This document shows, one piece after another, positions 63,204-64,000 of a stretch of DNA of 64,000 nucleotides. The stretch's first letter is position 1; every line of letters begins with the position of its first letter. A program made the translations under genes and the position numbers. The notes beneath the pieces were generated by a model. That model was not told where the DNA came from, searched no databases, and saw only the letters and a program-made list of their open reading frames with translations. This DNA comes from Pseudoalteromonas ostreae (GTDB lineage: Bacteria > Pseudomonadota > Gammaproteobacteria > Enterobacterales > Alteromonadaceae), in contig NZ_JAGPYN010000003.1 of the NCBI RefSeq assembly GCF_018069805.1, forward strand, positions 186,001-250,000, in the 5' to 3' direction.

Positions 63204-64000
63204 TTATGCATGTTGCACTAAACTAAGTGCCGTTTGGTTTTGTTGTTTTTTCAAAAATTCTGTAAATTCAGCGCGCGATAAAGGTTTTGAATAATAGTAG
63301 CCTTGCATCGTTTCGCAATTAAGCTCTTTTAAGATTACAATTTGCTCTGCTTGCTCAACCCCTTCAGCTACCACATGTAAGTCTAAGTTATGTGCAATAG
63401 TAACTATTGAGTCAACCATATTACGGCCTCGCTCTGTTTGCATATCATCAATAAACGCTTTATCAACTTTTAGGGTATTAAGTGGAAACTGCTTTAAATA
63501 GGCAAGTGATGAGTAGCCAGTGCCAAAGTCATCCATGGCTAAATGAATACCACGGGCACTGAGAGAGCGCATAATCGAAATAGCATCTTGTGGGTCGTCC
63601 ATTACCGTACCTTCAGTAATTTCAAGTTCTAAAAAGTACGATGGCAAAGCATGATTTTGTAAAATCACATCAATACGAGTCGTTAGATCTGGTAGGCTAA
63701 ATTGTTTAGCAGACAAGTTAACCGCAACTCGCCCATTAAATAAGCCAGCATCCAGCCAGGCTTTAACATCACGGCATGCTTTATGAAGTACCACTTCACC
63801 AATTTCGATGATTTGCCCAGTTTCTTCGGCGATGGGAATAAACACGCCAGGGCTAATAATGCCTTTTTTCGGAGTAATAAAACGCACTAAGGCTTCCATT
63901 CCAGTGAATTTACCGGTGCGGATATTCATCTTGGGTTGATAGTAAACTTCAAAATGATCTTCTTTTAAACCAAATCGCATTAAGTTTTCAATTTGCAGGC
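63204..64000 (-). CDS. EAL-domain c-di-GMP phosphodiesterase (N-terminus beyond window)
   Basis: The C-terminal 265 residues of a larger protein; the frame is open to the window edge. A full EAL domain is present: Y-Y-Q-P-K-M-N, E-A-L in G-M-E-A-L-V-R-F, the metal-binding E-I-T-E-G and D-D-F-G-T-G-Y-S-S-L, and the K-V-D-K-A-F-I-D strand. All catalytic residues that I can check are there, so it should hydrolyse c-di-GMP. The sequence just before the EAL domain (L-Q-I-E-N-L-M-R-F-G-L) is the linker usually joining it to a GGDEF or sensor domain upstream. Confidence 0.93.
   Translation of the reverse strand, partial: LQIENLMRFGLKEDHFEVYYQPKMNIRTGKFTGMEALVRFITPKKGIISPGVFIPIAEETGQIIEIGEVVLHKACRDVKAWLDAGLFNGRVAVNLSAKQFSLPDLTTRIDVILQNHALPSYFLELEITEGTVMDDPQDAISIMRSLSARGIHLAMDDFGTGYSSLAYLKQFPLNTLKVDKAFIDDMQTERGRNMVDSIVTIAHNLDLHVVAEGVEQAEQIVILKELNCETMQGYYYSKPLSRAEFTEFLKKQQNQTALSLVQHA

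Noticed and set aside
1..64000. CRISPR arrays, rRNA genes, prophage structural genes, plasmid origins, a canonical toxin-antitoxin or restriction system
   Set aside because: No regularly spaced short repeats, rRNA sequence, capsid/tail genes or recognisable defence operons were seen in the window.

Overview
The window is a piece of a gammaproteobacterial chromosome, most likely Pseudoalteromonas or a close Alteromonadales relative. The evidence is an AT-rich marine-type codon bias, the gene block yhbY / rlmE-ftsH-folP-glmM-tpiA-secG-tRNA-Leu(GAG), a long (class II) IlvC divergent from IlvY, DUF3019, DUF3379 and DUF3820 proteins, a CrsA/CrsR-like partner-switching pair and fadIJ. This assignment is inference from gene content; no database search was run.

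Layout. 1-5.8 kb: an incomplete TPR lipoprotein, a chemoreceptor, ilvC and its divergent regulator ilvY. 5.9-9.2 kb and 14.9-18.2 kb: two paralogous four-gene operons, each ordered MipA/OmpV-like outer-membrane protein, DUF3019 secreted protein, OmpR-type regulator, sensor kinase. They lie in opposite orientation around small housekeeping genes (DUF3820, a YbaL-like antiporter, a Spo0M-like protein, ElaA, an NSS transporter). 18.3-20.9 kb: a lipoprotein, a beta-lactamase-fold serine hydrolase and a histidine phosphatase. 21-27.7 kb: the conserved yhbY to tRNA-Leu block.

From 27.7 kb the conserved order breaks. A 162-bp inverted-repeat (MITE-like) element and a dead IS200-type transposase precede a second chemoreceptor, a porin plus a small PstS-like binding protein, a TonB-dependent receptor with an intrinsic-terminator-like leader, a lipoprotein, a GNAT enzyme and gamma-glutamyltransferase.

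From 37.2 to 44.2 kb lies a mobile-element graveyard and accessory island. It holds a probable integron gene cassette bracketed by a 3' and a 5' end of group II introns, a RAYT/IS200-like transposase followed by a 214-bp tandem duplication, IS4 and IS3 relics, and a three-repeat (Vps62-like) protein with a C-terminal region resembling aerolysin-type pore-forming toxins. It also holds a zinc-ribbon membrane protein enclosed between the intact yciH and a diverged second copy of the yciH 3' end.

From 44.2 kb to the end the sequence is core-like again: yciH; a STAS protein plus a response regulator-phosphatase-kinase (partner switching); a GAF protein; an aromatic/aspartate aminotransferase; an ECF sigma factor with a DUF3379 anti-sigma-like partner; a complete MoxR-DUF58-DUF4381-BatA-BatB/C-BatD operon; fadIJ behind a FadR-like palindrome; GNAT, YjbR, EfpL (YeiP), a small membrane protein, and an EAL protein that runs off the window end.
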